39,259 nucleotides of DNA from Paracoccaceae bacterium (GCA_020446775.1 JAGREB010000034.1:1-39259), one strand, 5' to 3'. Shown: positions 22,425 to 29,988, counted from the first letter of the stretch. Notes: generated by a model not told the origin, from the sequence alone. Numbers and translations are program-made.

Positions 22425-23925
22425 CAGTGTTGACCTCAGTTTGTGATTCCGCCGACGCACCCCCTTTGGTCGAGGCGAGCGCGCGGCGCGGGTCGGTGTC
22501 GAGCACGATCTTGCGGCGATCGATGTCCTTGAACCACGCCTCGATTTCATCGAGTTGCGTGTCCGGATCGATGCCCCATGCGGCAACGAACTGGTGCCAG
22601 GTCATGCGGCCGGAACGCACGGCAAGGATATCTGCCTGCATATCCTTGATCGGATCGATCGGCTCATTCGCCGGCATGATCCATTCGACCGGATAGCCGG
22701 CCGCCCGCTCTGGCAGGATGCCGGCGAGGATGGCCGTCTCAATGAAGCGGTCCCACAGCGGCTCAAGCAGCATCGGCACCAAGGTGAGGTGTTGAAATTG
22801 TTCCACGATGCGCCGAAACTCGATCTTACCGGCCTTGAGCGAAGAAAAATTCGCTTGGGTGAAATCGCCAGTCAGTTGATCGTAAGTGATGCCGGCGCCC
22901 GCAGCGAGCGCCAGAAACGCGGTACGCAAGACGCCTTCAAACTGGATCGACGACGACGGATTGACCGTCACCACGTCCTCGCCCTGATCGAGATATCCGA
23001 TCATACCTGGCGAGAACGTCTCGATCCGCCGGCGCTGTCCGTTGGATGCAGTTTCCGTCTTGGCGTCGCCGAGCGTACGAGCGGTGTTGTTGGTCTTGAT
23101 GAAGGCGGACAGGCAAGCCTCGATCCGCGCCTTGACAACAACCGCTTCCTCAAGGTCGGCGACATCACGGCCCTTGAGCAGGAAGGCCGCGCACCACGGC
23201 ACGCCGCGCCCCTGTCCGATGCGCTCTTTGCGATAGACATGGAGCATGTCTTGCGCATCAATGCGCACCGACGTGGACGGCATCACCAGGCCGCGCGCGC
23301 CGGGATGCGTCGTGAAAATCCAAAAACCCTTACGTTTGCCGCGTGCGTCGTACTCGATACCCTGATCAACGATCGTATCGGATCGCATCACCCGGTCGCG
23401 CGACGAATCAAGATGATCCGGTTCCAGCAACTGGATTTCGAGCGGAACCACGCCCTTGCGACGCTCGGCGCTGGACAGCATCTGAAAGCGCGCCAGCACC
23501 TCGCCGGATTCGATGATGCAGTCGGTCGCGAGCTTGATCAGCCCGTCGATATTCAACTGGCCTTCGGCGTCGCAGTGCTTGCCCCACTCCTTCCAAGCCG
23601 CCTTGACCTTGCGATCAAGCTTTTTGTCGCCGGTATCGGGTTTCGGCATAATGCCGGCGCCGACCGCGTGCGCGCTGAAAACTTCCTTGATGCGCCGGCC
23701 CCACCACGTATTGCGCGCCACATCGCGCGAGCGCGCGCGCAGGTGCGGCAACGCGCCCCTGATCGCCACATTGGCGCTGGCGTTGGTGGCACGCCAACCG
23801 GCGGTGCGGCGGCCGAACATCGCGCCGTCATAGTTGCGCACCTGATCGAGGCCGGCGCGCGCCGCCGCGCGGCGCAAACCGGAGGCCGGCGCGAAATAGG
23901 CGACGACGCGGTCAATTGCATTCAT
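22396..23925 (-). CDS. Portal protein, lambda family
   Basis: 509 residues from ATG 23925, with a GAGGGG site. Lambda-portal motifs are in order: NASANVAIRGALPHLRARSR with DVARNTWWGRRIKEVFSAHA, KPDTGDKKLDRKVKAAWKEW, the CDAEGQLNIDGLIKLATDCI region, SGEVLARFQML, VPLEIQLLEPDHLDSSRD, and PSSSIQFEGVLRTAFLALAA. The ITYDQLTGDFTQANFSSLKA segment is a hallmark of this family. Portals form the dodecameric DNA gate at one capsid vertex. The gene lies between gpW and the prohead protease, as in lambda. Confidence 0.95.
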   Translation of the reverse strand: MNAIDRVVAYFAPASGLRRAAARAGLDQVRNYDGAMFGRRTAGWRATNASANVAIRGALPHLRARSRDVARNTWWGRRIKEVFSAHAVGAGIMPKPDTGDKKLDRKVKAAWKEWGKHCDAEGQLNIDGLIKLATDCIIESGEVLARFQMLSSAERRKGVVPLEIQLLEPDHLDSSRDRVMRSDTIVDQGIEYDARGKRKGFWIFTTHPGARGLVMPSTSVRIDAQDMLHVYRKERIGQGRGVPWCAAFLLKGRDVADLEEAVVVKARIEACLSAFIKTNNTARTLGDAKTETASNGQRRRIETFSPGMIGYLDQGEDVVTVNPSSSIQFEGVLRTAFLALAAGAGITYDQLTGDFTQANFSSLKAGKIEFRRIVEQFQHLTLVPMLLEPLWDRFIETAILAGILPERAAGYPVEWIMPANEPIDPIKDMQADILAVRSGRMTWHQFVAAWGIDPDTQLDEIEAWFKDIDRRKIVLDTDPRRALASTKGGASAESQTEVNTDVKPAKAAK

Positions 23926-23935
23926 GTACCGCCCC

Positions 23936-24148
23936 TCACTCGCGACTATGCGCGATATACGATGTCCGGATCGGCTGCGGTGCATTCGGCTGCACCTCGT
24001 TGACGATCAGCGCCAGCGTGTCGATCATGTCCTGCAAGGATCGATACTCGACCTCGCGGCTATCCGGCCCGGAGCCGAACTTGACGCGCCGCGCACCCGT
24101 CGCAATCGCTTCTTTCAGCGCGTCGATATCTGCTTGCGTGCACGTCAT
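23936..24148 (-). CDS. gpW-like head-tail joining protein
   Basis: 70 residues from ATG 24148, which overlaps the previous stop (ATGA). Lambda gpW is 68 residues. The sequence CTQADIDALKEAIATGARRV is helix 1, KFGSGPDSREVEYRSLQDMI is the beta hairpin and second helix, and the C-terminal tail is variable. gpW seals the portal after DNA packaging and builds the site for the tail connector. The position between terminase and portal is canonical. Confidence 0.9.
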   Translation of the reverse strand: MTCTQADIDALKEAIATGARRVKFGSGPDSREVEYRSLQDMIDTLALIVNEVQPNAPQPIRTSYIAHSRE

Positions 24149-24303
24149 CACGCCACCTGCTTGGGTTTGATCGCCTGCGGGTTGGCGATCAGCTTCGACC
24201 AATCGGACAGGCTCATTTCGGCCTCGCGATCGCCGAGCCGCAGCACAACTGTTTGCCGCTCGCTGTCGAGCAACAGCACCACCGTATTCTCACCGGTCTG
24301 CAT
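24148..24303 (-). CDS. 51-residue protein beside gpW, unknown function
   Basis: From ATG 24303 with AAAGG seven bases upstream; the frame is open further upstream but runs through the non-coding gap. The sequence is beta-strand-rich at first (NTVVLLLDSERQTVVLRLGD) then helical (AEMSLSDWSKLIANPQAIKP). It is coupled to gpW by ATGA overlap. Nothing in it identifies a domain. Its start lies seven bases from a 24-base near-palindrome, so its expression and that of the downstream head genes may be controlled there. Confidence 0.6.
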   Translation of the reverse strand: MQTGENTVVLLLDSERQTVVLRLGDREAEMSLSDWSKLIANPQAIKPKQVA

Positions 24304-24310
24304 GGGAGCC

Positions 24311-24334
24311 TTTTTGTTTCGTACGATACAAAAA
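24311..24334. promoter_or_regulatory. 24-base near-palindrome, candidate operator
   Basis: TTTTTGTTTCGTAC followed by GATACAAAAA reads nearly the same on both strands; a single position pair breaks the symmetry around the core TCGTACGA. It stands seven bases before the start of the 51-residue gene. The TTCGTAC half resembles the TTCGTACATACATT repeats of the brnT promoter, so the same repressor might bind both, which is inference. Confidence 0.5.
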
Positions 24335-24669
24335 CGGAACGGCCGCCCGATCCCGCCGCAAAGAACGGAACATCGAGCGGCCGACGATGCGGGGCGCTTG
24401 AGTATACATCCGCGCGAAAACCACATCGTTGCCGTGTCGCCCACGGCCGCACGTCGAGCTAGTCGGGAACGCCCCGGCAGGTACGAAAGCTGCCTTCACG
24501 CCCTCGACGTGCGAAAAGAATGGGCGGCGGGATCATGGACAACGCCATGATCAGCAACCGATCGCCGCCCCGCTCGCTTGGTATTCAAGCTTTGCGCCGG
24601 CGGGACCGACGCTTGCGCGGCAGGCTATCGGAAGCCTCGACCGCGCGACAAGTATCGACGTTGCTGCAA
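24335..24669. other. Non-coding gap between terminase and head genes
   Basis: About 335 bases with no convincing gene on either strand; short ORFs have poor coding character. It holds a compound hairpin at 24522-24570 and the palindrome adjoining at 24311-24334. In an otherwise tightly packed operon a gap of this size implies a regulatory or structural RNA function, or decayed sequence. Confidence 0.6.
24522..24570 (-). terminator. Compound hairpin, possible terminator
   Basis: Outer arms GGGCGGCG (24522-24529) and CGCCGCCC (24563-24570) enclose inner arms GATCATGG (24531-24538) and CCATGATC (24545-24552) with loop ACAACG. On the minus strand the outer arm is followed by ATTCTTTT, a moderate T-rich tract, so partial termination of terminase messages is possible. 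It could instead be a structured RNA element. Confidence 0.5.
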
Positions 24670-24777
24670 TCATCGTCGTTGTGACAATTCGGGCAGCTTG
24701 CCGGCGCGGTACACCGCGAGAACAGCGCCGCCCACAATAGGAGCGGCCAATAGAACAACAGCACTACAGATCCTCAC
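24670..24777 (-). CDS. Possible 35-residue membrane peptide after terL
   Basis: A GTG start at 24777 overlaps the terL stop as GTGA, the same coupling seen across this operon. The translation ICSAVVLLAAPIVGGAVLAV followed by YRAGKLPELSQRR has one membrane segment and a basic tail. The overlap and plausible topology argue for a gene; the small size, GTG start and weak ribosome binding site argue against. Unknown function. Confidence 0.35.
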   Translation of the reverse strand: MRICSAVVLLAAPIVGGAVLAVYRAGKLPELSQRR

Positions 24778-26861
24778 CTGTTCAACCACCCGCCGGTATT
24801 CCGGCCGATCCATCCGTCATTGACCGGCGCGGTTGCCGCCGGCGGTGCATCGTCACTGGCATTTGCGGGCGGTGACGACGGCTCGGCCGCCGGCGGATCA
24901 TCCGCTGATGCCACAGCGGAATTTGCGGACTCAGAACCTGCCGCAACGGACGGACGCGCGAACAACGTAATCTCGGTGGCATCCGCCGGAAGCCCGCGCC
25001 GCAACGCCAGCGCGCGCCATTGTTCCGGCGTGATTGTCGAAATGCCGAGATATTCCGCCATTGCCAGATTGTAGATGCGGCAATCGTGAAAGTGGTTGTT
25101 CTTGATCTGCACCCACTTCTGGCCGGCGACGCGCCCCTGCACTTTCACCTGCTCAAGGCGATCGCCGGTCAATTGCTTGAAATAGACCTCATCGACCCAC
25201 ATGCCGAAATGGCAATAGCCGTCCGGATCACGCGCCGCGCCGGACTTGACGCCCTCCTGCCGCAGAAACGAATAGAAATCCGATTTGAGGGGCCAGGTGC
25301 CGACGCCCCATACCTTGCAACCTTGCTTCACCTTGCGCCCGCCAAGGTCGATATCAACCAGCGTTGGCGTGCCGACCGCAGGCTTGCCCCAGCCTGGCGT
25401 GCCCTTGATCGCAAGGATCAGGTCCTGACCCGTGTCAGGGTGTTGCCGCTGGTTCTCGCGCACCCAAGCATAAACCTGATTTGAGCGATAACCCGAGTCG
25501 ACCGCCAGCGCGTCGAGCTTGCGCTTGCCGCCGAACGCATCCGGAAAAGTCGCGTCGATCGTGCGCCGGCGCAGCTCGTCAAACACCGGGTTGCGGTGAT
25601 TGTCGGTGTCGCCGTCGAGATAGCGTGCATCGACCACCCACGTTTCGCGGTTGACGCCATGCGCAATGATTTCCAGCCAGATGCCGCGCATCTGCACGTC
25701 GGCTGCGGCCGTCAGGATCAACCCGCGCGGCGGGACATGCCCGCATTTGAGCCATTCCTCCCGGCGCAGCATCAGCTTTTCATGATCCGGCGCGTCGCCG
25801 CTCGGCTTGCGCGGTAGGCCATAGACAAGATTCCACAGGTCTTTCTTTGCGGTTTCCGTCTTGGCCGCGATGGTGTCCTCGGCAATCGCCTCGTAGCTCA
25901 TCATTTTTGAAATGAAGGCGTCGATATGAAAGCCGGGATGGTCGCCATCCTCGCGTGTCGCGATCCATGCCCCGTTGTCGATCGCCACAATGCGCTCGGC
26001 CTCGGAAATGTGATGCCCGCAATCGCAGCGATAGGCCGATCGATGCGGATGCTCCGCATCAATCACAAGATTGTCCGCTTGGTGCACGAACAACTGGCCG
26101 CACTCCGGGCAAAGACAGTGCCAAAAACGCCGATCGGACGCCTTGAAGCGACGATCGATGCGGCAATGCCCTTCCGTCTCGCCGCTTTCGTCGCCGGTGT
26201 CGATTTCCGGCGTCGAAATGTCGAGAATCTTAAAGGTCTTGAAGCGCCGGAACGCCGTAAAGCGGCCGAAAAACAGGTTGCCGGGGTCGCCGTAACCGGG
26301 AATGTCCGTCCACTTCGAATATTCGTCGCGGACTCCTTTCTTGATCGTCTTTGACGACAGGTCCATCACGGCATTCGCGTTGCCGAGATAGAGTCGGCCG
26401 CCGGCGAACACCTTTTCAAACGTCGTTGAGCCGGCGCCAGAACGCGCCGTCTGCGGTAAGATCACCTGACGCTTGGTTTTCTTATGCCAGGCGTCGATCA
26501 GCGGTTGCAGCTTGCCGCTGTTGAGATCGCGCAGCGCTTCGATGCCCGGCACGGCATAGAGCATATTGGCCGGCTCGACCGCAGCAACATAGAGGCACCA
26601 TCCCAACGCCAGTATCGAGGCTCCGGATTGCTGCGATTTCCGCACCGTGACGAAATTGCAGGGATGATCATCCGAAAGGCAATCGGCGATCTCGACGAGA
26701 TACGGCGCACCGGCGACCGACCAGAGATTGCCGGCGACAGGACCATCGACCAGAACAAGATTTTCTGAAAGCCAACGCGACAACGCCATCGGCTCGGCCG
26801 GGCGCACATTCGCAGCTAACCGCGCGGCCATCACTTTCAACGCTGATGGATGGCCGCTCAT
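24774..26861 (-). CDS. Terminase large subunit, GpA family
   Basis: 695 residues from ATG 26861, five bases after the small-subunit stop. GpA-family order is clear: PMALSRWLSENLVLVDGPVA, CNFVTVRKSQQSGASILALG as the divergent ATP loop (lambda also departs from the consensus here), RDEYSKWTDIPGYGDPG as the Walker B region, a zinc-finger-like pair CLCPECGQLFVHQ and CDCGHH, and the nuclease half with LTAAADVQMRGIWLEIIAHG and DALAVDSGYRSNQVYAWVRE. The protein translocates DNA into the prohead and cuts at the packaging site. The C-terminal 60 residues are low-complexity Ala/Pro/Ser. The family suggests cos-type packaging. Confidence 0.95.
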   Translation of the reverse strand: MSGHPSALKVMAARLAANVRPAEPMALSRWLSENLVLVDGPVAGNLWSVAGAPYLVEIADCLSDDHPCNFVTVRKSQQSGASILALGWCLYVAAVEPANMLYAVPGIEALRDLNSGKLQPLIDAWHKKTKRQVILPQTARSGAGSTTFEKVFAGGRLYLGNANAVMDLSSKTIKKGVRDEYSKWTDIPGYGDPGNLFFGRFTAFRRFKTFKILDISTPEIDTGDESGETEGHCRIDRRFKASDRRFWHCLCPECGQLFVHQADNLVIDAEHPHRSAYRCDCGHHISEAERIVAIDNGAWIATREDGDHPGFHIDAFISKMMSYEAIAEDTIAAKTETAKKDLWNLVYGLPRKPSGDAPDHEKLMLRREEWLKCGHVPPRGLILTAAADVQMRGIWLEIIAHGVNRETWVVDARYLDGDTDNHRNPVFDELRRRTIDATFPDAFGGKRKLDALAVDSGYRSNQVYAWVRENQRQHPDTGQDLILAIKGTPGWGKPAVGTPTLVDIDLGGRKVKQGCKVWGVGTWPLKSDFYSFLRQEGVKSGAARDPDGYCHFGMWVDEVYFKQLTGDRLEQVKVQGRVAGQKWVQIKNNHFHDCRIYNLAMAEYLGISTITPEQWRALALRRGLPADATEITLFARPSVAAGSESANSAVASADDPPAAEPSSPPANASDDAPPAATAPVNDGWIGRNTGGWLNR

Positions 26862-26865
26862 GATC

Positions 26866-27441
26866 TCATTCCGTAACTTTATTGCCCTCCGCGATGGCAT
26901 CCAGCGCCGTAGCGATCGCCGACAGCATCTTTGTTTCGATCGCCTTCAAGGCGATGCGCAGTTCATGCGGGCCGCCGCGCGCCAGCGCGGAAGCGAGGAT
27001 GTCCGTTTCGTTCTGCAAGGTGCGCACCGTGCTGGTGATCGTTTCGCTCAAAGCATCAACCGCCGCGATCACATCATCGACCGGTACTAACCGCTTAAGT
27101 GCTTCCTCAAGGTCAAGGCGCTTGCGCTCGGCCTCGTACCAGGTCTTTTGCCGCAGCGCCTCGTCATACGAATCCCGCGCCGGTTCCTGTTCTTCCTCGC
27201 GCTCGGGCCGCTGATCTTTCGAGGGGTCACCATGGCGCTCGCGCAGCATGTCGTATTGCGCGACATTGACCTGAGCGACACGGCCGCGCTCGTCGCGATC
27301 GACATGCAGTCCATGCTGCTCGACCAGGCGCTTAACCTGTTGCGACACCGCTGGTCGCGACACGGCGTCGCGTGCGGCGATCTCGGCGATCGTCATCATC
27401 ACCGCCGCTGCCGGGGTGTTAAGCTCAAGCGCGCCGGTCAT
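26866..27441 (-). CDS. Terminase small subunit, Nu1-like
   Basis: 191 residues. The N-terminus has a winged-helix motif (MTIAEIAARDAVSRPAVSQQ, VKRLVEQHGLHVDRDERGRV), the middle is charged coiled coil (EREEEQEPARDSYDEALRQK and TWYEAERKRLDLEEALKRLV), and the C-terminal part helical. This is the design of lambda Nu1-type subunits that bind the cos region and recruit the large subunit. It lies directly before terL. It follows a 135-base GC-rich gap that could contain the packaging site. Confidence 0.82.
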   Translation of the reverse strand: MTGALELNTPAAAVMMTIAEIAARDAVSRPAVSQQVKRLVEQHGLHVDRDERGRVAQVNVAQYDMLRERHGDPSKDQRPEREEEQEPARDSYDEALRQKTWYEAERKRLDLEEALKRLVPVDDVIAAVDALSETITSTVRTLQNETDILASALARGGPHELRIALKAIETKMLSAIATALDAIAEGNKVTE

Positions 27442-27576
27442 TAAGGCTATAAACCCTGATTTGCGAACTGATCGACTGGCGCGATTTCGGGCCGCCTAAG
27501 CGCCGCGAGGGGTGGGGGCCGGGGAAGGACCCGCCCGACCTCGCCCGATCGGCCGGCCGGCCGCCGGCGGTTCCCG
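27442..27576. other. GC-rich gap before terminase, candidate cos region
   Basis: 135 bases without a gene, with GGCCGGCCGG-type symmetric sequence at about 27551-27570 and purine-rich GAGGGGTGGGGGCCGGGG at about 27509-27526. Nu1/GpA phages normally carry cos next to the small-subunit gene. No lambda cosN match is visible, so this is only a place to look. Confidence 0.35.
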
Positions 27577-28140
27577 TCAGCCCGCGCCGCCTAGGATGCG
27601 GGCGATCTCGTGACGCAACCGCACCGGCAGCACGGTGCGCACGGTGTTGAGGAACGACGCCTTGCTGGCGCCACTCACCATCTCTTTCGGAATGAACAAC
27701 CCCGACTTTTGCTTGACGATCGGCAACCGCCCACGCCCACTACGGGCATAAACATGACCACCGAGATCGAGCGGCACACGGTGCGGAAAGCGCCCGCCGC
27801 GCGTGAACGTGCCGCTAAACACGCGCCTCTTATTCCAAGGAGCGGCCGACACGCCGCGGCGCGTCTCACGCGCACCGAAGTATTTCAACGACACGTCACC
27901 GCCGCGCGTAAGCAGCGTATAGGTTTCAACTGCCGGCCTGGCCTTCACCGCCTTGACGATGACGCGGCGCTTGAGGCCGGTCTGTTTCACCAGCGTGCGG
28001 ATGACGCGCGTTTTCGTCATGTCACCGGTGCGCCGCACGGCGCGGCCGATGGCGCGCGGGGCGCGATGCCGCGCCATGCGGAACAACTCGCCGAGGTGAT
28101 CGATCTGCGTCGCGTCGATCTCAAGTTTTGCAATCGCCAT
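27577..28140 (-). CDS. Minor tail protein Z-like protein
   Basis: 187 residues from ATG 28140. The pattern KTRVIRTLVKQTGLKRRVIV, then SLKYFGARETRRGVSAAPWN, KRRVFSGTFTRGGRFPHRVP and LPIVKQKSGLFIPKEMVSGA matches prophage minor tail protein Z (lambda gpZ-like, HK97 gp10-type fold). In lambda gpZ completes the tail top. Placing it before the terminase instead of within the tail module is unusual and shows mosaic organisation. It overlaps the preceding small gene by one base (TGATG). Confidence 0.75.
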   Translation of the reverse strand: MAIAKLEIDATQIDHLGELFRMARHRAPRAIGRAVRRTGDMTKTRVIRTLVKQTGLKRRVIVKAVKARPAVETYTLLTRGGDVSLKYFGARETRRGVSAAPWNKRRVFSGTFTRGGRFPHRVPLDLGGHVYARSGRGRLPIVKQKSGLFIPKEMVSGASKASFLNTVRTVLPVRLRHEIARILGGAG

Positions 28141-28340
28141 CAACGCCCCCGCGTGATCGAGGCGCGAAGCTTCGCGAGTTGATGGCCGGCCGCCGTGCGC
28201 AGCGCCCCCGAGCGCGCGTCTTGCGCCAGCGTTCGGGACACAAAGGCTGCGGCGCTCGCCGCCGCCTTCACGTCACCGCGCACGGCGGCCGTCGCGCCGC
28301 GCACGATCGCTTGTTTGCGTTCAGCGCAGCGGCAACCCAT
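28140..28340 (-). CDS. Small basic protein at the head of the late operon
   Basis: 66 residues from ATG 28340, with GAGG ten bases upstream; the frame is open further upstream but less protein-like. It begins MGCRCAERKQAIVRGATAAV and continues as alanine-rich amphipathic helix. A CxC near the N-terminus recurs in small phage proteins next to gpZ-type genes. Function unknown; it is the first gene of the late operon and is coupled to the gpZ-like gene. Confidence 0.6.
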   Translation of the reverse strand: MGCRCAERKQAIVRGATAAVRGDVKAAASAAAFVSRTLAQDARSGALRTAAGHQLAKLRASITRGR

Positions 28341-28609
28341 GGCATCAACCTCGAAAAACAACATCAGCCCGCGCCGCTTCGTGAGCGACATCGTGAGGTA
28401 CAAGGCAACATGGCATGGACGATGACCACGCGCAGCGCAGGCTGATGATCTGTGAAACTTGGGACCGATATTTTTCGCGCGTCGGTCAAGCGCGAGCGCC
28501 GTGTTTTACAACCATGCGATAGGTTGGCCGTCAGGCATTCGTTGCGATGGCCGGCAGTCCGGCACCTCCGGCTCGCCGAACCGATCAGAGAGAGCAGGAT
28601 CGTTGAAAC
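28341..28609. other. Leader region of the late operon, no gene
   Basis: About 270 bases without a convincing ORF; reading frames that cross it run through the terminator or have poor coding character. It lies between the terminator (28611-28634) and the first late gene and would be the untranslated leader if an antiterminated transcript enters. Confidence 0.55.
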
Positions 28610-28610
28610 G

Positions 28611-28634
28611 AAAAACCCCGCCAGCGCGGCGGGG
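28611..28634 (-). terminator. Strong intrinsic terminator
   Basis: On the minus strand CCCCGCC, loop GCGCT, GGCGGGG then TTTTT, all perfect. It lies about 95 bases beyond the stop of the 309-residue gene and upstream of the late operon, so it should block read-through from the early/replication genes unless antitermination occurs. Confidence 0.9.
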
Positions 28635-28678
28635 TTCAAGCTATTTCAGATATAGCCACTCTACATCAACGACGCATG

Positions 28679-28706
28679 TGTATACGGCCAACCACGTTCC
28701 GGTCAA
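28679..28706 (-). promoter_or_regulatory. Candidate late promoter
   Basis: On the minus strand TTGACC, a 16-base spacer, then TATACA. This is close to the sigma-70-type consensus. Predicted initiation is near 28672, only about 40 bases before the intrinsic terminator, so the unaided transcript would be roughly 60 nt. Confidence 0.55.
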
Positions 28707-28729
28707 TCACCCCTGACATACTTCGCACA

Positions 28730-29659
28730 TTAAGCCCGCGCCGCAAGGCGTTTCGCGCGCACCGCCGCGCGGTAATTCACCTCGCCGCGCCGCGCTTCGC
28801 GCTCGATCGACGATTCGACCGGCGGACCGGCAGCCGGCCGCTGCGGTTGCAAGCGCAGCTTTTCACCGAGCAGTCCCGGCGGCAAACCGTCCGACAGCAC
28901 GCGGGTGACAATCTCATCGTCCAGAATCCATGGCATCGCCGGCGCGGCCGGCGGTGTCGGTTCGAAAGATGTCAACTGGCCGGCCAGACCCGCAGCCAAT
29001 GACGCGAGCGCCGCGCGCCACGCAAAGTATTCGGCCCTCGCATCCCCCACGGCGAGAGGCGCCGGATCGTTCCAAACCAGGTGACAACGCGGCGCGCAGG
29101 CCAGATCATAGACACCGCGCGCTTGCGCCGCCCGGCCGCGGCGCGGGCGCAATTCGACCAGATGACCGTCCATCCCATATCCCTCAACGCGAGTCCGGGT
29201 GCGGAGCGACCCCGCCTTATCGCGGTATTCGTATTGCGCCGGATACGGCGACGCCATTTCAAACTGCCATGGCGGACGCCTGTGCAGCACGGCGTGAGAC
29301 ACAACAATCGCCTGCGGATTCCAGACCTTCATCAACAACGCAGCCGCAGCATCCCCCGCAATCGGCGCGAACTCACCCAGCATCAGCACCGCGTCGTCCA
29401 AGGTTTCGAGCCGCCCTTCCGTCACCAAACCGGACACAGCCTCCGCGACGAGCCAGGCATCGGGATGCGGCTCGCCCGGCACAAATCCAAAGCAGTCAAC
29501 GTCAGGCAAGACACCAGCGTTCAGCGCAAGAGAAAATGGACGCCGGCGGTGACGCCGACCGATGACGTGACCGATCTCGGCAGATACCGGCCGGCCCTTC
29601 GGCAATTCGTCGCGCATCGCCCACTGCAACAGCTTTTCGATGTCGATAAGTTTTTTCAT
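28730..29659 (-). CDS. Unknown 309-residue protein beside the iteron array
   Basis: From ATG 29659, with GAGG 11 bases upstream. No domain is recognised. Residues 1-45 are basic and helical (LIDIEKLLQWAMRDELPKGR). The middle has hydrophobic strands (WNPQAIVVSHAVLHRRPPWQ) and a segment of aromatic and charged residues (FEMASPYPAQYEYRDKAGSL). The C-terminal 60 residues are Arg- and Ala-rich helix. It is the only gene between the putative origin and the late operon and is probably expressed with the replication genes, whose transcript would cross the iterons, or from within the array. A DNA-binding or replication-control role is possible but unproven. Confidence 0.65.
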   Translation of the reverse strand: MKKLIDIEKLLQWAMRDELPKGRPVSAEIGHVIGRRHRRRPFSLALNAGVLPDVDCFGFVPGEPHPDAWLVAEAVSGLVTEGRLETLDDAVLMLGEFAPIAGDAAAALLMKVWNPQAIVVSHAVLHRRPPWQFEMASPYPAQYEYRDKAGSLRTRTRVEGYGMDGHLVELRPRRGRAAQARGVYDLACAPRCHLVWNDPAPLAVGDARAEYFAWRAALASLAAGLAGQLTSFEPTPPAAPAMPWILDDEIVTRVLSDGLPPGLLGEKLRLQPQRPAAGPPVESSIEREARRGEVNYRAAVRAKRLAARA

Positions 29660-29685
29660 CTGTTTTCGCCTCGATCGATAAGAGT

Positions 29686-29987
29686 GTGTAGGGTGTGTAG
29701 GGTGAGGGCCATTTTGTGTAGGGTCACGATCGACCCTACACACCAAAATTCCTTTTTAATTTCATATACTTATTTACTCGTGTGTAGGGTGTGTAGGGTT
29801 AAGCCTTGCGTTACGTGTGAAATTTATCTGAAAAGCATGCCCCCGAACCCCCAAGGTGAAATTTGCATAGTATAGGGTCCGCAACCCTACACACCCTACA
29901 CGCCACCAGATAACATCTTGATCCGCCGGCGCTTTTCGGCCGTGTAGGGTTGCCTGCGACCCTACACACACCCTTCACACCCTACAC
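29686..29987. repeat. Iteron array of 9-mer GTGTAGGGT, candidate replication origin
   Basis: Thirteen copies in 302 bases. Top-strand copies start at 29686, 29695, 29716, 29782, 29791, 29870 and 29942; reverse-complement copies start at 29733, 29884, 29893, 29959, 29970 and 29979. Eleven are exact; those at 29870 and 29970 have one mismatch. Several are head-to-tail pairs at exactly 9 bases and others form inverted pairs. The array begins one base after the helicase stop codon and ends just before the next gene start. P4-type replication proteins bind short iterons of similar size beside their gene, so this is probably the origin. It may also act as an operator. Confidence 0.8.
29742..29780. 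other. AT-rich island within the iteron array
   Basis: About 39 bases of mostly A and T between the third/fourth and fifth/sixth repeats, in a strongly GC-rich genome (CTTTTTAATTTCATATAC is its core). Such islands beside iterons commonly serve as the strand-opening site. It could also hold a promoter for the 309-residue gene. Confidence 0.6.
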
Positions 29988-29988
29988 A

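Noticed and set aside
24290-24499. Minus-strand ORF of 69 codons in the terL-gpW gap
   Set aside because: Arg/Cys-rich, unlike neighbouring proteins, and overlaps the real 51-residue gene start.
28364-28639. Minus-strand ORF of 91 codons
   Set aside because: It would run through the intrinsic terminator hairpin and has poor coding character.
29686-29987. CRISPR array
   Set aside because: Units are 9 bases, in both orientations and partly tandem, without long repeats and equal spacers; no cas genes.
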